Assembly (NCBI GenBank): GCA_900551055.1
Contig: URUK01000003.1
Span: 62,001 to 126,000 of the forward strand
DNA from: an uncultured Prevotella sp.
GTDB taxonomy: Bacteria > Bacteroidota > Bacteroidia > Bacteroidales > Bacteroidaceae
Direction of reading: 5' to 3'
Length of the DNA: 64,000 bases
Positions within the stretch are counted from its first letter, which is position 1. The number at the start of each line of letters is the position of its first letter. The position numbers were made by a program, and so were the translations under genes. The notes below the pieces were generated by a model. The model was not told the origin of the DNA and ran no database searches. It saw nothing but the letters and a program-made list of their open reading frames with translations. Shown here piece after piece: positions 51,924 to 60,164 of this stretch.

Positions 51924-52649
51924 TCAGAAGTTATAACCTATGCCAAGCATCCAGTTGCTGTTCTTTACCGACAAGTCTCTTAACTGGTCACGGTATTCAC
52001 GGCTTACATTGATGCTGTTTGTCAGGCCAAATTCATACGCGAAGCCCACGTAATAGTGCTTGGCGAACGTAAATCCTGCACCAACCTGCAAGCCGCAGTC
52101 AAACCGATTGAACTTAATATCCTCCAAATCGTCGCCGAAAAAGTCATACGAATATCTATCTGTGTTAAGCTCATCCCAAGTTTCAATCTTGAATTTTCCG
52201 CCTACTCCATACGCGACATAAGGGCCGAAATTTACCTGCAACTGCACCACGTTACCGAAATCGCAGCGGTAAGACAGCAGTACCGGGATTTGCAGGTACA
52301 ACGGGCTGCCCGTAATTTCATAGCCGCCCTTAGAATAACCGCTATATATTATGTGTTCGTATCTTGCTCCTTTGCTTTGCAGATAGAGTCCAGACTGCAC
52401 GTAAAGGCTCTTTACTATTGGCATGTCTGACACCACGCCTACATGGAATGCCGTGCGACTGCTGATTGGATATTCTCTGTGACCCATCTTTGCTGATGCA
52501 TGCACGAAGTTCAGTCCTGCACGGATGCCGAACGTAACGCCGCGGTCGGCCTTTTCTGTTGAGAAAAACACGGGTGAATTACTTGTCTTTTGAGCCGACG
52601 CCACTAATGTTCCCATAGCGAAAACGGCCATAAACAAAAGTTTCTTCAT
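51924..52649 (-). CDS. Outer-membrane beta-barrel protein (porin-like)
   Basis: 241 residues. Signal peptide MKKLLFMAVFAMGTLVASAQ. PorT-like OMP_b-brl_2 pattern: GVTFGIRAGLNFVHASAK, FHVGVVSDMPIVKSLYVQSGLYLQSKGARY, YLQIPVLLSYRCDFG, GAGFTFAKHYYVGFAYEFGLTNSI and a final WMLGIGYNF with terminal Phe. It appears monocistronic. Confidence 0.85.
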   Translation of the reverse strand: MKKLLFMAVFAMGTLVASAQKTSNSPVFFSTEKADRGVTFGIRAGLNFVHASAKMGHREYPISSRTAFHVGVVSDMPIVKSLYVQSGLYLQSKGARYEHIIYSGYSKGGYEITGSPLYLQIPVLLSYRCDFGNVVQLQVNFGPYVAYGVGGKFKIETWDELNTDRYSYDFFGDDLEDIKFNRFDCGLQVGAGFTFAKHYYVGFAYEFGLTNSINVSREYRDQLRDLSVKNSNWMLGIGYNF

Positions 52650-52744
52650 ACGCTATATGAACTCTGTTTCTATGCGCGCCGCCGGTTCCGTGCGATGCAA
52701 ATTAATAGTAAGATTAAGCTGTTTCCAGATTAAGAAGACAAAAC

Positions 52745-52823
52745 GTAAAAGGCGTGGAACCGTCCTTTACGCTCACTGAGGTTCTGGAATACCCAACAAT
52801 GCTAAAGTTAGTCCACGCCTTAC
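52745..52823. other. Inverted repeat GTAAAAGGCGTGGA, possible structured RNA
   Basis: GTAAAAGGCGTGGA at 52745-52758 and TCCACGCCTTAC at 52812-52823. An outer pairing CTCACTGAGG / CCAGTGAG is also possible with 52875-52885. On the minus strand it ends in TTTTACGTTTT. No family recognised. Confidence 0.4.
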
Positions 52824-53260
52824 AGCGTGAACGTTTAACTTTATTCTAATGCATTGTTTTTGAAATTTTCCAGATTCCAGTGAGCAATGAATAAAAGCTA
52901 ACGCTCTTTTATGTAAAATGTCCCTATTTCTTTAATGCCATGTTTTATGCCATAGGCTCTCTGTTTTATATTCCAATTACATTAATTATATACGCGGATA
53001 AAGCAAAACCAACGGAAAGAGAACTTGCCCTCGATTTACCAAACGGCACTTATCCAATTGCAAAAATACGTAATTATTTTGAGTATAGGCTTTCTTACTG
53101 TAAAATATTTTCACTTTTACCGGCATTTGCCTCCATAGTGAAGAACAAGCCGACGGCATGCCGCTATCCATCATCCGCCGCTTATTCATCACCTTTTTTG
53201 ACAGCCATCTGACAGCCAAAAGCCGTCCGCATGTAAACAACTGATTATCAACGCCTTGGC
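52824..53260. other. Gene-poor gap
   Basis: About 440 bp without a supported gene. A 90-codon frame at 52940-53212 has no signal or recognisable domain. Companion motif CTGATTATCAAC at 53241-53252 ends the gap. Confidence 0.6.
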
Positions 53261-53341
53261 AAAAGGTGTTTTTTTGCTTTGCAAAAGGCCACCTTTTACA
53301 CGCCAAAAGGTGACCTTTTGGAAGGCAAAAGGCGGCAAATT
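53261..53341 (+). repeat. 81-bp four-unit A/T-tract array, copy 12
   Basis: Units at 53261-53275, 53283-53297, 53305-53319 and 53327-53341. Confidence 0.9.
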
Positions 53342-53343
53342 GA

Positions 53344-53378
53344 AGACCCACCCCAACCCTCCCGAAGGGAGGGAGCTT
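53344..53378 (-). repeat. GGGAGGG hairpin repeat, inverted copy
   Basis: GACCCACCCCAACCCTCCC-GAA-GGGAGGGAGCTT. Together with 53379-53445 it is the reverse complement of the composite at 1750-1826. Confidence 0.8.
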
Positions 53379-53428
53379 AATTACCTGCTTCTACTTAATA
53401 AATTTTCTGTTTTTATTTAACCGCAATC

Positions 53429-53556
53429 GAGGCGCTCGGTAACCGTCATGCCGCACGCCGATGCGGCATCCAGAAAACACAAAGACTACAAAATGAGACA
53501 AGATGCATACACTGGATGCCGCATCGGCGTGCGGCATGACGGTTACCAAGTGCCTC
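53429..53556. repeat. 128-bp inverted-repeat element, copy 1
   Basis: Arms 53429-53473 and 53512-53556, 45 bp each, reading GGTAACCGTCATGCCGCACG..GATGCGGCATCCAG and its complement; centre 38 bp. No ORF. It looks like a non-autonomous mobile (MITE-like) or structural element. Confidence 0.85.
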
Positions 53557-53724
53557 TATTATGACAGACATTATACTTATATATCCTTGCAAACAATACA
53601 CGCAAAACTGCGGATTAACGGCATATTGGAACGCAAAAGGCGGCAAATTGCAATGCAATTTGCCGCCTTATGTATTCAAACTGACTGCCGGGCGAAACGG
53701 CGGAGCATGCACATTGGCCTGCAA

Positions 53725-54540
53725 CTACATGCCGCGCGCCTTGTATATGCGCTCCTTGGCCTCGTTGATTTCCTGGAATTTCTTTTCCGCCGCGCGGCGT
53801 ATGTCGTCGCCGAGGGCGGCCACACGGTCGGGATGATGCTGCAAGGCGAGCTTGCGGTAGGCGCGGCGCACCTCGTCGTCGGTGGCGTCAGGCGACACGC
53901 CGAGCACGGCGTAGGCGTCGTCGAGCGTGGCGCCGGAGAGCTTTAGCATAGAGTCGAGGTCGCTGTCGGCCATGCCCATGCCGCGCGACACGTCCCTAAG
54001 CGCGGCAACTTCGCTGCCGGGCACGCTGCCGTCGGCCTGCGCAAGCATCACGAGGAAGTTCAGCAGTTGCAGCCGCTGCGAGTAATCCATGTTGGCGGCT
54101 ATCTGTGCGCAGCTTTGCCTTATCGTCTCCTTGAATGCTCCGGGACGGCTCGCGTCCATGCGCTTCTGTTCGTCAAAGAGGCGCAGAAGTATGCCGTTGC
54201 CCTGCTCTACGGCTGCTTCGCCGAAGTTCATGCGTAGGAAACGGCGCACAAACTCCATCTCCGAGTGCATCACCTTGCCGTCCGCCCTGATGATGTATGA
54301 CGCCAAGACGAGCAGCGAAAACAGGAAACTGTTGCGCTGACCTTCGTAATACTGCCGCTGCCGCGCCTGCTCCCAGGCGTCGTCTCCGCCCATAAAGCCG
54401 CTTGTGCGGCGGTCTTCGCCGGTGTTGACGGCCTTCAGTCCGTAATCAAACAACGCTCCCAAGGCCACTCCGGCCAGTGCTCCCAATGCGCCACCCGACA
54501 TGAAGCCGAGTATGCCGCCTATCCATTTTCCTGCTGACAT
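53725..54540 (-). CDS. DjlA-like TerB/DnaJ protein
   Basis: 271 residues. N-terminal Gly-rich membrane-type hairpin (WIGGILGFMSGGALGALAGVALGALF), a TerB helical domain (FLFSLLVLASYIIRADGKVMHSEMEFVRRFLRMNFG ... LLNFLVMLAQADGSVPGSEVAAL), and a C-terminal J domain (YAVLGVSPDATDDEVRRAYRKLALQHHPDRVAALG) with the HPD tripeptide. The order membrane anchor - TerB - J matches DjlA, a membrane-bound DnaK co-chaperone. Confidence 0.92.
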   Translation of the reverse strand: MSAGKWIGGILGFMSGGALGALAGVALGALFDYGLKAVNTGEDRRTSGFMGGDDAWEQARQRQYYEGQRNSFLFSLLVLASYIIRADGKVMHSEMEFVRRFLRMNFGEAAVEQGNGILLRLFDEQKRMDASRPGAFKETIRQSCAQIAANMDYSQRLQLLNFLVMLAQADGSVPGSEVAALRDVSRGMGMADSDLDSMLKLSGATLDDAYAVLGVSPDATDDEVRRAYRKLALQHHPDRVAALGDDIRRAAEKKFQEINEAKERIYKARGM

Positions 54541-54550
54541 ATCTTTTTTT

Positions 54551-54630
54551 AGTTACGAGTTGACAAGTAACGGGCAGACGAGCCATTAGAGACAAGCAGA
54601 CAAGTCACAAGGGACAAGTTGACAAGAGAC
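54551..54630. repeat. GACAAGCAGACAAG word array
   Basis: GTTGACAAGTAACGGGCAGACG, GAGACAAGCAGACAAG and GGGACAAGTTGACAAGAGAC words upstream of the DnaJ-like gene; one orientation only. Confidence 0.75.
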
Positions 54631-54811
54631 ATGCCGCCATCTGCCGTTACACGCTATATTATACGATACAAAAATAACGCCATTGCCGCAAACAATGGCG
54701 TTTTTAACCGTGCTTTACCTTAAATTAACAGAAAATAAGCCCTGTAAAGCATATCAAGCTCCATCCCTGGGGAAGGGCATGGATAGGTATCGGGAGGTTC
54801 GGAAATGCCTT

Positions 54812-55762
54812 TTACCACATCTTCAAAGCCTCTTCCACGCCCTCAATAAGCTGCGGCAGCTCTGCGGAAAGCAGCCTGACGGTCTGCACGCGCAGCTGTC
54901 CTGCGCCGTATTCCTTGGTCTGCGTGACGGCAAGCAGCAAGCCGCCGTCGCATGCCGAGGCATCAAACGTTACGTCGCCGCTCAGCGATGCCACCGTAAG
55001 TTCTTGCGGCACAGGCTCTTCCGAGCGCAGTTTGCCGTCCAAAAAGCGTATGGCTGAAAGAAATCCGGCAAGCTCCTTACGGCTGAAAAACAGCTTTTCG
55101 CGGTCATATCCGCCCCCTGCGGCCTGCACACTGTGCGTTATTTTCAGGTAGGTTTCCGCCCCACTGTCAATAAAATCCATGTACATTGTTCCGCGTTTCA
55201 GCCTCAACGCCCTGCTCCATCGTGTTGACTTGCCGCGCTCCGGCTCGGTTTTTACAGGCCCGGTTGCGTTCCCCTCCTGCGCATTCAGCCACGGCTGACC
55301 GTTGTCAAGATACTCAACGTTGTCGAAACCGGCCAGCGCACGCTCAAGCTTTCCGCCCTTGGTGCAGCATCCCACGACAGTCTTCTGCGCCAAAGAGAGC
55401 ATCAGTACGTTCCTGTCGAACGCCGAACGGGCCGTCACATTGTGTACGCTCGCGTCGCAATGGGTAATAACAAGCAGGCTGCCTTCACTCAAAGCAGTGC
55501 GCAAATCGTCACCGAAAAGCGTCGGCATAGCCTCCGCCAGGCAGAGTATTGTGGGTATTTTGCGCTGCAAAAGCGTCGTGAACACTGCGCGTTCCATGGG
55601 CGATTGGTTGCCGCACATCACGCAGTCGCGCTCCGGCGAAAGGCCGAGCAGCCACTTGCCAACGAGGTATTCCAGTCCGTCAGGCGTTTTCCGGGAGCAC
55701 ACAAAGGCCGTTTTCTCGCGCTGCAAAAGCGCCTCGTTGCCAAGCTTTGATTGTATTTTCAT
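54812..55762 (-). CDS. SLOG (DprA-like) domain protein with a PUR-like C-terminus
   Basis: 316 residues. Residues about 17-150 resemble the Rossmann-like SLOG/DprA fold of Bacteroidota proteins (KTAFVCSRKTPDGLEYLVGKWLLGLSPERDCVMCGNQSPMERAVFTTLLQRKIPTILCLAEAMP). Residues about 195-260 (TMYMDFIDSGAETYLKITHSVQ, KLFFSRKELAGFLSAIRFL) recall the single-strand nucleic acid-binding PUR/DUF3276 repeat. Together they suggest nucleotide or nucleic acid recognition. The PUR match is weak and is inference. Confidence 0.6.
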   Translation of the reverse strand: MKIQSKLGNEALLQREKTAFVCSRKTPDGLEYLVGKWLLGLSPERDCVMCGNQSPMERAVFTTLLQRKIPTILCLAEAMPTLFGDDLRTALSEGSLLVITHCDASVHNVTARSAFDRNVLMLSLAQKTVVGCCTKGGKLERALAGFDNVEYLDNGQPWLNAQEGNATGPVKTEPERGKSTRWSRALRLKRGTMYMDFIDSGAETYLKITHSVQAAGGGYDREKLFFSRKELAGFLSAIRFLDGKLRSEEPVPQELTVASLSGDVTFDASACDGGLLLAVTQTKEYGAGQLRVQTVRLLSAELPQLIEGVEEALKMW

Positions 55763-55774
55763 AGATAATTTTCA

Positions 55775-55823
55775 GGAAGTTATAGGAGTTAAAGAAGTTA
55801 TAGAAGTTAAAGCCAAATGCCTT
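55775..55823 (+). repeat. Half copy of the GAAGTTAAAG word array
   Basis: GGAAGTTATAGGAGTTAAAG, AAGTTATAGAAGTTAAAGCC, then AAATGCCTTTC, the centre motif inverted. Only one arm is present. Confidence 0.75.
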
Positions 55824-55859
55824 TCCGGCTGTAAACCACCGCCGTTTGCAGGCACAAAC

Positions 55860-56423
55860 CTAATCTTCGTCAGCCCGATAGCCCTCATAATAATATGACT
55901 GTTCTATGCCTTTGAAGATTATCTCACGGTCGTCAACACGGTCGGTCAAGGCCGGTTGCAACAGCACACGCAGTTCAAGGTCGTTCACCGGACTGCGTTC
56001 CATTGCCTGAAGGTAAAGCTCTTTGTCCACCTTTTGCCAATCAACCACTATGCCGAGACTGCGTTTCAGCATCATGTCAAGCCATATCCGCGTGGCCCGT
56101 CCGTTACCTTCCATAAACGGATGGGCGATGTTCATCTCGACATATTTTGCCACAATGTCCTCAAAAGTGCGTTCCGGCATCTTGTCGATAATGGGCAATA
56201 TGGCATCCAAAAACATGCAGTTTGCAAAGCGGAAGCCGCCTTTGGCGATGTTCAAAGTGCGTATTTTGCCGGCAAAATCATACAAACCGCCAAACAGACA
56301 GTGGTGTATCCGGCATAAGCCGGCCGTCGTTCCTACCTCAATACTGTTGATTTCACCAGTCTCAAACAAGGCTTTCGCCTTTGCAAGACTTTGCCTGTCG
56401 ATATTATCATTGTTGCTTCTCAT
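55860..56423 (-). CDS. Fic-domain protein, class III (C-terminal inhibitory motif)
   Basis: 187 residues. Fic domain with the catalytic motif HPFMEGNGRATR at about 100-111 (catalytic His) and the flap region KGGFRFANCMF. Fic proteins usually transfer AMP or another nucleotide to target proteins. At the C-terminus, EQSYYYEGY matches [S/T]xxxE[G/N], the self-inhibiting motif, so it would be a class III enzyme regulated by its own last helix. No antitoxin gene is adjacent, consistent with intramolecular control. A TATCTTTG box lies on the minus strand at 56448-56441. Confidence 0.9.
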   Translation of the reverse strand: MRSNNDNIDRQSLAKAKALFETGEINSIEVGTTAGLCRIHHCLFGGLYDFAGKIRTLNIAKGGFRFANCMFLDAILPIIDKMPERTFEDIVAKYVEMNIAHPFMEGNGRATRIWLDMMLKRSLGIVVDWQKVDKELYLQAMERSPVNDLELRVLLQPALTDRVDDREIIFKGIEQSYYYEGYRADED

Positions 56424-56454
56424 AATACAATCCTTACCTGCAAAGATAATAAAT

Positions 56455-56492
56455 AATTAAGAGTTAAGAATTAAGAATTAAGAATTAAGAAA
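56455..56492. repeat. AATTAAGAGTTAAGAATTAAG word array
   Basis: Tandem AATTAAGA/GTTAAGA words upstream of the Fic gene. Members of the same family are at 44103, 57144 and 62636. Confidence 0.8.
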
Positions 56493-56552
56493 AAGCACTG
56501 TATTTCAAACGATTTTCACACGCCGTATTGGTAACAATATGCCAACATTTCG

Positions 56553-57107
56553 CTACGTTTCGGTGAACGCCTTGTCATATTCCACCACGCCATGAACGCC
56601 GTCCAGGCCGCCGGAAAGCAGCTCTACGGCCATGCAACAGTCGTCGGGAGCATCGAAAGGGAAGCTTATTCCGAAGCTGCTTGCAGGCCGGTAGCCGAAC
56701 CGGGGATAATAATCCTTGTGGCCGAGAACCACCGCCGAGCCGTAGCCAAGCCGTGCAGCGCGGCTGTGAACCTCGCGTATCAACGCCGTGCCTACGCCCT
56801 TCCGCTGCCACTCCGGCAGCACACTGACCGGCGCAAGGGCAAGAGACACATGCCGACAGCCGACAGAAACAATGCTGACTTCTGTCATAAGGACATGCCC
56901 TATAACGCCGCCTGCACCGTCAACGGCCACAAGCGACAGCTGCGGAACAAACGAACGGGACCGCCGCAGACGGCCTACAAGCTCGTGTTCGGTATGGTCG
57001 CTCTCGGCAACATGCCTGAAAGCAATCTCCACGACACACTCAACGGCCTCGCGGTCGCGCACTTCCTCCTGCCTTACGGCATACCGACTAAACACTGGAA
57101 CAGCCAT
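56553..57107 (-). CDS. GNAT-family N-acetyltransferase
   Basis: 184 residues. GNAT fold with the acetyl-CoA loop LALAPVSVLPEWQRKGVGTALIREVHSRAARLGYGSAVVLGHKDYYPRFGY, a COG3153-like pattern. Substrate unknown. It lies between two AATTAAG word arrays. Confidence 0.88.
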   Translation of the reverse strand: MAVPVFSRYAVRQEEVRDREAVECVVEIAFRHVAESDHTEHELVGRLRRSRSFVPQLSLVAVDGAGGVIGHVLMTEVSIVSVGCRHVSLALAPVSVLPEWQRKGVGTALIREVHSRAARLGYGSAVVLGHKDYYPRFGYRPASSFGISFPFDAPDDCCMAVELLSGGLDGVHGVVEYDKAFTET

Positions 57108-57143
57108 ATTTATAATGCGTCTATCTATGGCAAAAGTAATAAA

Positions 57144-57231
57144 AAATTAAGAGTTAAGAATTAAGAATTAAGAAAATATGCTTTTGCCATTGAAAAACGG
57201 TATTTTTCTTAATTCTTAACTCTTAATTACC
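57144..57231. repeat. Inverted AATTAAGAGTTAAG word array
   Basis: AATTAAGAGTTAAGAATTAAG with GAAAATATGC, then GGTATTTTTCTTAATTCTTAA on the right. The centre is similar to that at 62636. Confidence 0.85.
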
Positions 57232-59559
57232 TTACAAGCGGTTCTTCTGCCCTGCTCCGGCACCCGTTCCCTTGTATTTGCTGCGGCCAACGTTGAACTT
57301 ATAGCGCACGGTAAGGTTGATGTTGCGCATCGCTTTCGGCTCGTATATCGACTCGCGCATCGTTCCGTAGTACGTAACTACACTGCTCTTGTCGGTCTTG
57401 AACAGGTCGGCGACGTAGAACGAGAGCGACAGTTTATCCTTAAGTAACGACTTATAGAGCGACAAGTCGGCGCGGAATGTCGGCCTACGCAGGTAGTTGT
57501 TCTCGTCAGAGCCGATCGTATTGCAACTCATGTTCAGCGAAATCTCGAACAGTTTTACGTCAAACGTGTTGTTGAAGCGGAACGTCGCCATCGGATTGTC
57601 AAGCGGATTATGCCCGTGGACGGCCATGTTGAACCACTGTTTCTGCACTCCGAGCATGACGGCCGGCTGCCAGAAGCCCACCGTGGGGCGCAGGTTGAGC
57701 GAAGCGTACACCTTGTCATAAGACTCGCCGTTTACCGGACGGAACAGTACCACGGCAGGGTCGCCGTTGTAAGTCTCGCTGTGGTCGAGGATGGGATCAA
57801 TGATATGGGAGTATCCCGCGCTGAACATCAGCCACTTATACGAGGCCGCAAAGTTAACGTTATGCGATTTTGTGGGCACTAAGAAGGGGTTTCCGCCCTC
57901 GTAGGTATAGCGGTTGTCATAGTTTATGTTGCTGCGAAGCTGGTTATAACTGGGGCGGCGAATGTCTGCGGAATAGCCCAACTGGAGGCCCACTTTGCCT
58001 AACATCGCCGACAGGGCGACCGACGGGAACCAGTCGCCATACGCCCTACTCTGCTCCGCCATGCGCACGCCGTCCTCGTAATAGTCGAAGTCTACGTTCT
58101 CATAACGCAGCCCGACCTGCGCGCTTAACGGACCGAACTGACGCGAATACTCCACAAACGCCGTGGCCAGACCTTCCTCCGTGCGGCTGCGGTCGTCGTC
58201 GATGATGCCCTTGGGCATGACTGAATACCGCGACCTTCGCGTAGAGTAAGAGTATTCTCCACCGAAAGACAGGCTGCCGCCGAAGAGCGGAGCGGTCAGG
58301 ACAAGCTTCGAAGCGATGAGGTTGCTACGCGGACTGTTGTTGGTTGTAACGTCGTTATGCTCGGTCTCCTGCCCCACTTGGGTATAGTCCTCGACGGTGT
58401 TCATCGTCGAGTTTGACTTCGTGTACATCCAGTCAGTGTTGAAGTCGATGCTCCATTGGCCTATCTTGCCTGTGTAATAGGCGTTGCCCTGAAGCGTAGT
58501 GGCCTGCACGGAGCAGGTGTAGTCGCTGCGAAGCTGCTCGGTCAGAGTGCCGTTCTGCGTGAACGTTGACTCCATGTAACCGCGCGGCTTGTTCCACGGC
58601 TGGCGGCTGTAGCTGGCACTTACGCCTATGTAATGGTTTTCGTTGAACATGTAGCTGACGGCCAACCGCGCATACAGGTTTTCGTCCTTATACACTTGGT
58701 CAATCTCGCTGCGCTGCCGCCAGGTGTCTTCCAAGTGGGTGACTTGCTCTATGGTCTTCGGGTCGGGGCTGGCCCATTTCGATGCGCGGAGCGTCGTTCC
58801 GATGTCAAGTCCGCCAGTGCGGTAGTTCATGTTGAGGTTGTCTTCGCCCACAAGGTAGCCGTAATCGTTGACCTCTCCGAACAAACGGTTGTCCAAGCTG
58901 AAGCCGTCGCCCACGGCCTTTTTCGTCGTTATGCGGATGACCGACGTAACGCTGGCGTCATAACGAGCACCGGGATTGGTGATAACCTCCACATCTTTTA
59001 TGTTGTCCGCGCTCAAACGGTCAAGCTCCGAGTTGTCCCTCACCTTGCGTCCGTTGATGTAAAGCTCTGGCGTTCCCCGTCCAAACACCTCTATCTTGCC
59101 GCGTTCTGCTGACACGTTAGGTATGCGGTCGAGCAGCCGTTCTATGGTTCCGGCGTGTTCAAGTATGGTTCCGCTCACGCCCGTCACCATGCCCTCGCCC
59201 TTCAGGCGCGTCTTCGGCAGGTCGCTTTTCACCACCACTTCGCCCAGCACCTGCGCCACGGGAGTTAGCGCAACGGTACCCATGTCGTCTTTTCTGTCGG
59301 CAAAGAGCGTTTTGTAACCGAGCGAAGAGAAGCGCAAAAGGCGGCCTGCGCCCTTGGTGTCGAGGGTGAACGTGCCGTCGTCGAGCGTCATAACGCCGGC
59401 GACGAAGGCCGAATCGGGCAGCGAGAGCGCCACCACATTGGTGTAAGGCAGCGGCTGGCCGCCCTCGTCAACGACGCGTCCCGTCACCGTCTGGGCCGCC
59501 ACCACCTGAGCAAGAAAGGCGCAGCAGCACAAGGCTGATAATCTTTTTTTAGTTTTCAT
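57232..59559 (-). CDS. TonB-type outer-membrane receptor of the OMP_b-brl_3 kind
   Basis: 775 residues. The signal peptide ends at VVAAQ. Residues about 24-105 are a carboxypeptidase-regulatory-like domain (VTGRVVDEGGQPLPYTNVVALSLPDSAFVAG). The plug domain follows (LGEVVVKSDLPKTRLKGEGMVTGVSGTILEHAGTIERLLDRIPNVSAERGKIEVFGRGTPELYINGRKV). A long barrel ends in NLTVRYKFNVGRSKYKG. Such receptors import siderophores, peptides or other ligands; no SusD gene or ligand gene is adjacent. Upstream (59724-59761) lies a palindromic operator candidate. Confidence 0.88.
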   Translation of the reverse strand: MKTKKRLSALCCCAFLAQVVAAQTVTGRVVDEGGQPLPYTNVVALSLPDSAFVAGVMTLDDGTFTLDTKGAGRLLRFSSLGYKTLFADRKDDMGTVALTPVAQVLGEVVVKSDLPKTRLKGEGMVTGVSGTILEHAGTIERLLDRIPNVSAERGKIEVFGRGTPELYINGRKVRDNSELDRLSADNIKDVEVITNPGARYDASVTSVIRITTKKAVGDGFSLDNRLFGEVNDYGYLVGEDNLNMNYRTGGLDIGTTLRASKWASPDPKTIEQVTHLEDTWRQRSEIDQVYKDENLYARLAVSYMFNENHYIGVSASYSRQPWNKPRGYMESTFTQNGTLTEQLRSDYTCSVQATTLQGNAYYTGKIGQWSIDFNTDWMYTKSNSTMNTVEDYTQVGQETEHNDVTTNNSPRSNLIASKLVLTAPLFGGSLSFGGEYSYSTRRSRYSVMPKGIIDDDRSRTEEGLATAFVEYSRQFGPLSAQVGLRYENVDFDYYEDGVRMAEQSRAYGDWFPSVALSAMLGKVGLQLGYSADIRRPSYNQLRSNINYDNRYTYEGGNPFLVPTKSHNVNFAASYKWLMFSAGYSHIIDPILDHSETYNGDPAVVLFRPVNGESYDKVYASLNLRPTVGFWQPAVMLGVQKQWFNMAVHGHNPLDNPMATFRFNNTFDVKLFEISLNMSCNTIGSDENNYLRRPTFRADLSLYKSLLKDKLSLSFYVADLFKTDKSSVVTYYGTMRESIYEPKAMRNINLTVRYKFNVGRSKYKGTGAGAGQKNRL

Positions 59560-59723
59560 CCTGTAGTTTTTACTTGTTACTTACTTTCTTTTAGACGTAG
59601 TTTCCTGTAATATTGTTACAGCATTGAAGCTGTTTTTTACACTGATATTATTGCAACTGCCGTGCCAACATGGCCAACCTGTTGACAGTCAGACAGTTCG
59701 CCGTCCTACCGTCCTTGCCTCAA

Positions 59724-59761
59724 TGTCTAATAATTAGACAATCGTGACAAATAATTAGACA
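59724..59761. promoter_or_regulatory. Palindrome TGTCTAATAATTAGACA plus a second half-site
   Basis: A perfect palindrome at 59724-59740 and a direct half-site AATAATTAGACA at 59750-59761, 21 bp apart. It is 165-200 bp upstream of the TonB-type receptor on its promoter side. It is a likely site for a dimeric regulator. Confidence 0.6.
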
Positions 59762-59868
59762 GTTGCCTGCATTACGGCATGCCACCAGCTGCTTCCCGAA
59801 ATACTGTTTATCCGCAGTTTGGTTGAATTATTTTAGAAAAGCAACAATGCAAACACACTACTGTCAGC

Positions 59869-59996
59869 CAAGCTGTCGGTAATTGTCATGCCGCACTCCG
59901 ATGCGGCATCCAGTGCATACAGCCAACGCCATTTATCATTCTTTGTCTTTTCTGGATGCCGCATCGGCGTGCGGCATGACAGTTACCGAGTGCCTC
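59869..59996. repeat. 128-bp inverted-repeat element, copy 2
   Basis: Arms 59869-59913 and 59952-59996, again 45 + 38 + 45 bp, with CATGCCGCACTCCGATGCGG..ATCCAG and its complement. It has exactly the length of the copy at 53429. Confidence 0.85.
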
Positions 59997-60049
59997 GATT
60001 GTAGTTAATTAAAAAGCCTAATACCATCAAGCAAACAATGGTAATCAAG

Positions 60050-60080
60050 CTCCCTCCCTTCGGGAGGGCTGGGGTGGGTA
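60050..60080 (+). repeat. GGGAGGG hairpin repeat
   Basis: CTCCCTCCCTTCGGGAGGG then CTGGGGTGGGT. The composite with 59985-60080 matches that at 1750-1826 and precedes copy 13. Confidence 0.85.
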
Positions 60081-60083
60081 TTC

Positions 60084-60164
60084 AATATGCCACCTTTTAC
60101 CTTCCAAAAGGCCATCTTTTACACGCTAAAAGGCCACCTTTTGCAGCCCGTTTCATGGCCTTTT
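60084..60164 (+). repeat. 81-bp four-unit A/T-tract array, copy 13
   Basis: Units at 60084-60098, 60106-60120, 60128-60142 and 60150-60164. CTGATTATCAACGGCTTAC follows at 60174-60192. Between divergent genes. Confidence 0.9.

Noticed and set aside
52745..52823. tmRNA, 6S RNA or RNase P RNA
   Set aside because: Only a 12-14-bp inverted repeat with a 50-nt loop; no tag ORF, no conserved core seen.
52940..53212. Open frame of 90 codons in the gap before array 12
   Set aside because: No recognisable domain or usual composition; part of it overlaps degenerate intergenic DNA. Not supported as a gene.
53429..53556. Insertion sequence
   Set aside because: Long inverted arms, but only 128 bp with no transposase; described as a repeat only.
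55860..56423. Toxin-antitoxin pair with Fic
   Set aside because: No small antitoxin gene next to it; the inhibitory motif is in the same chain.
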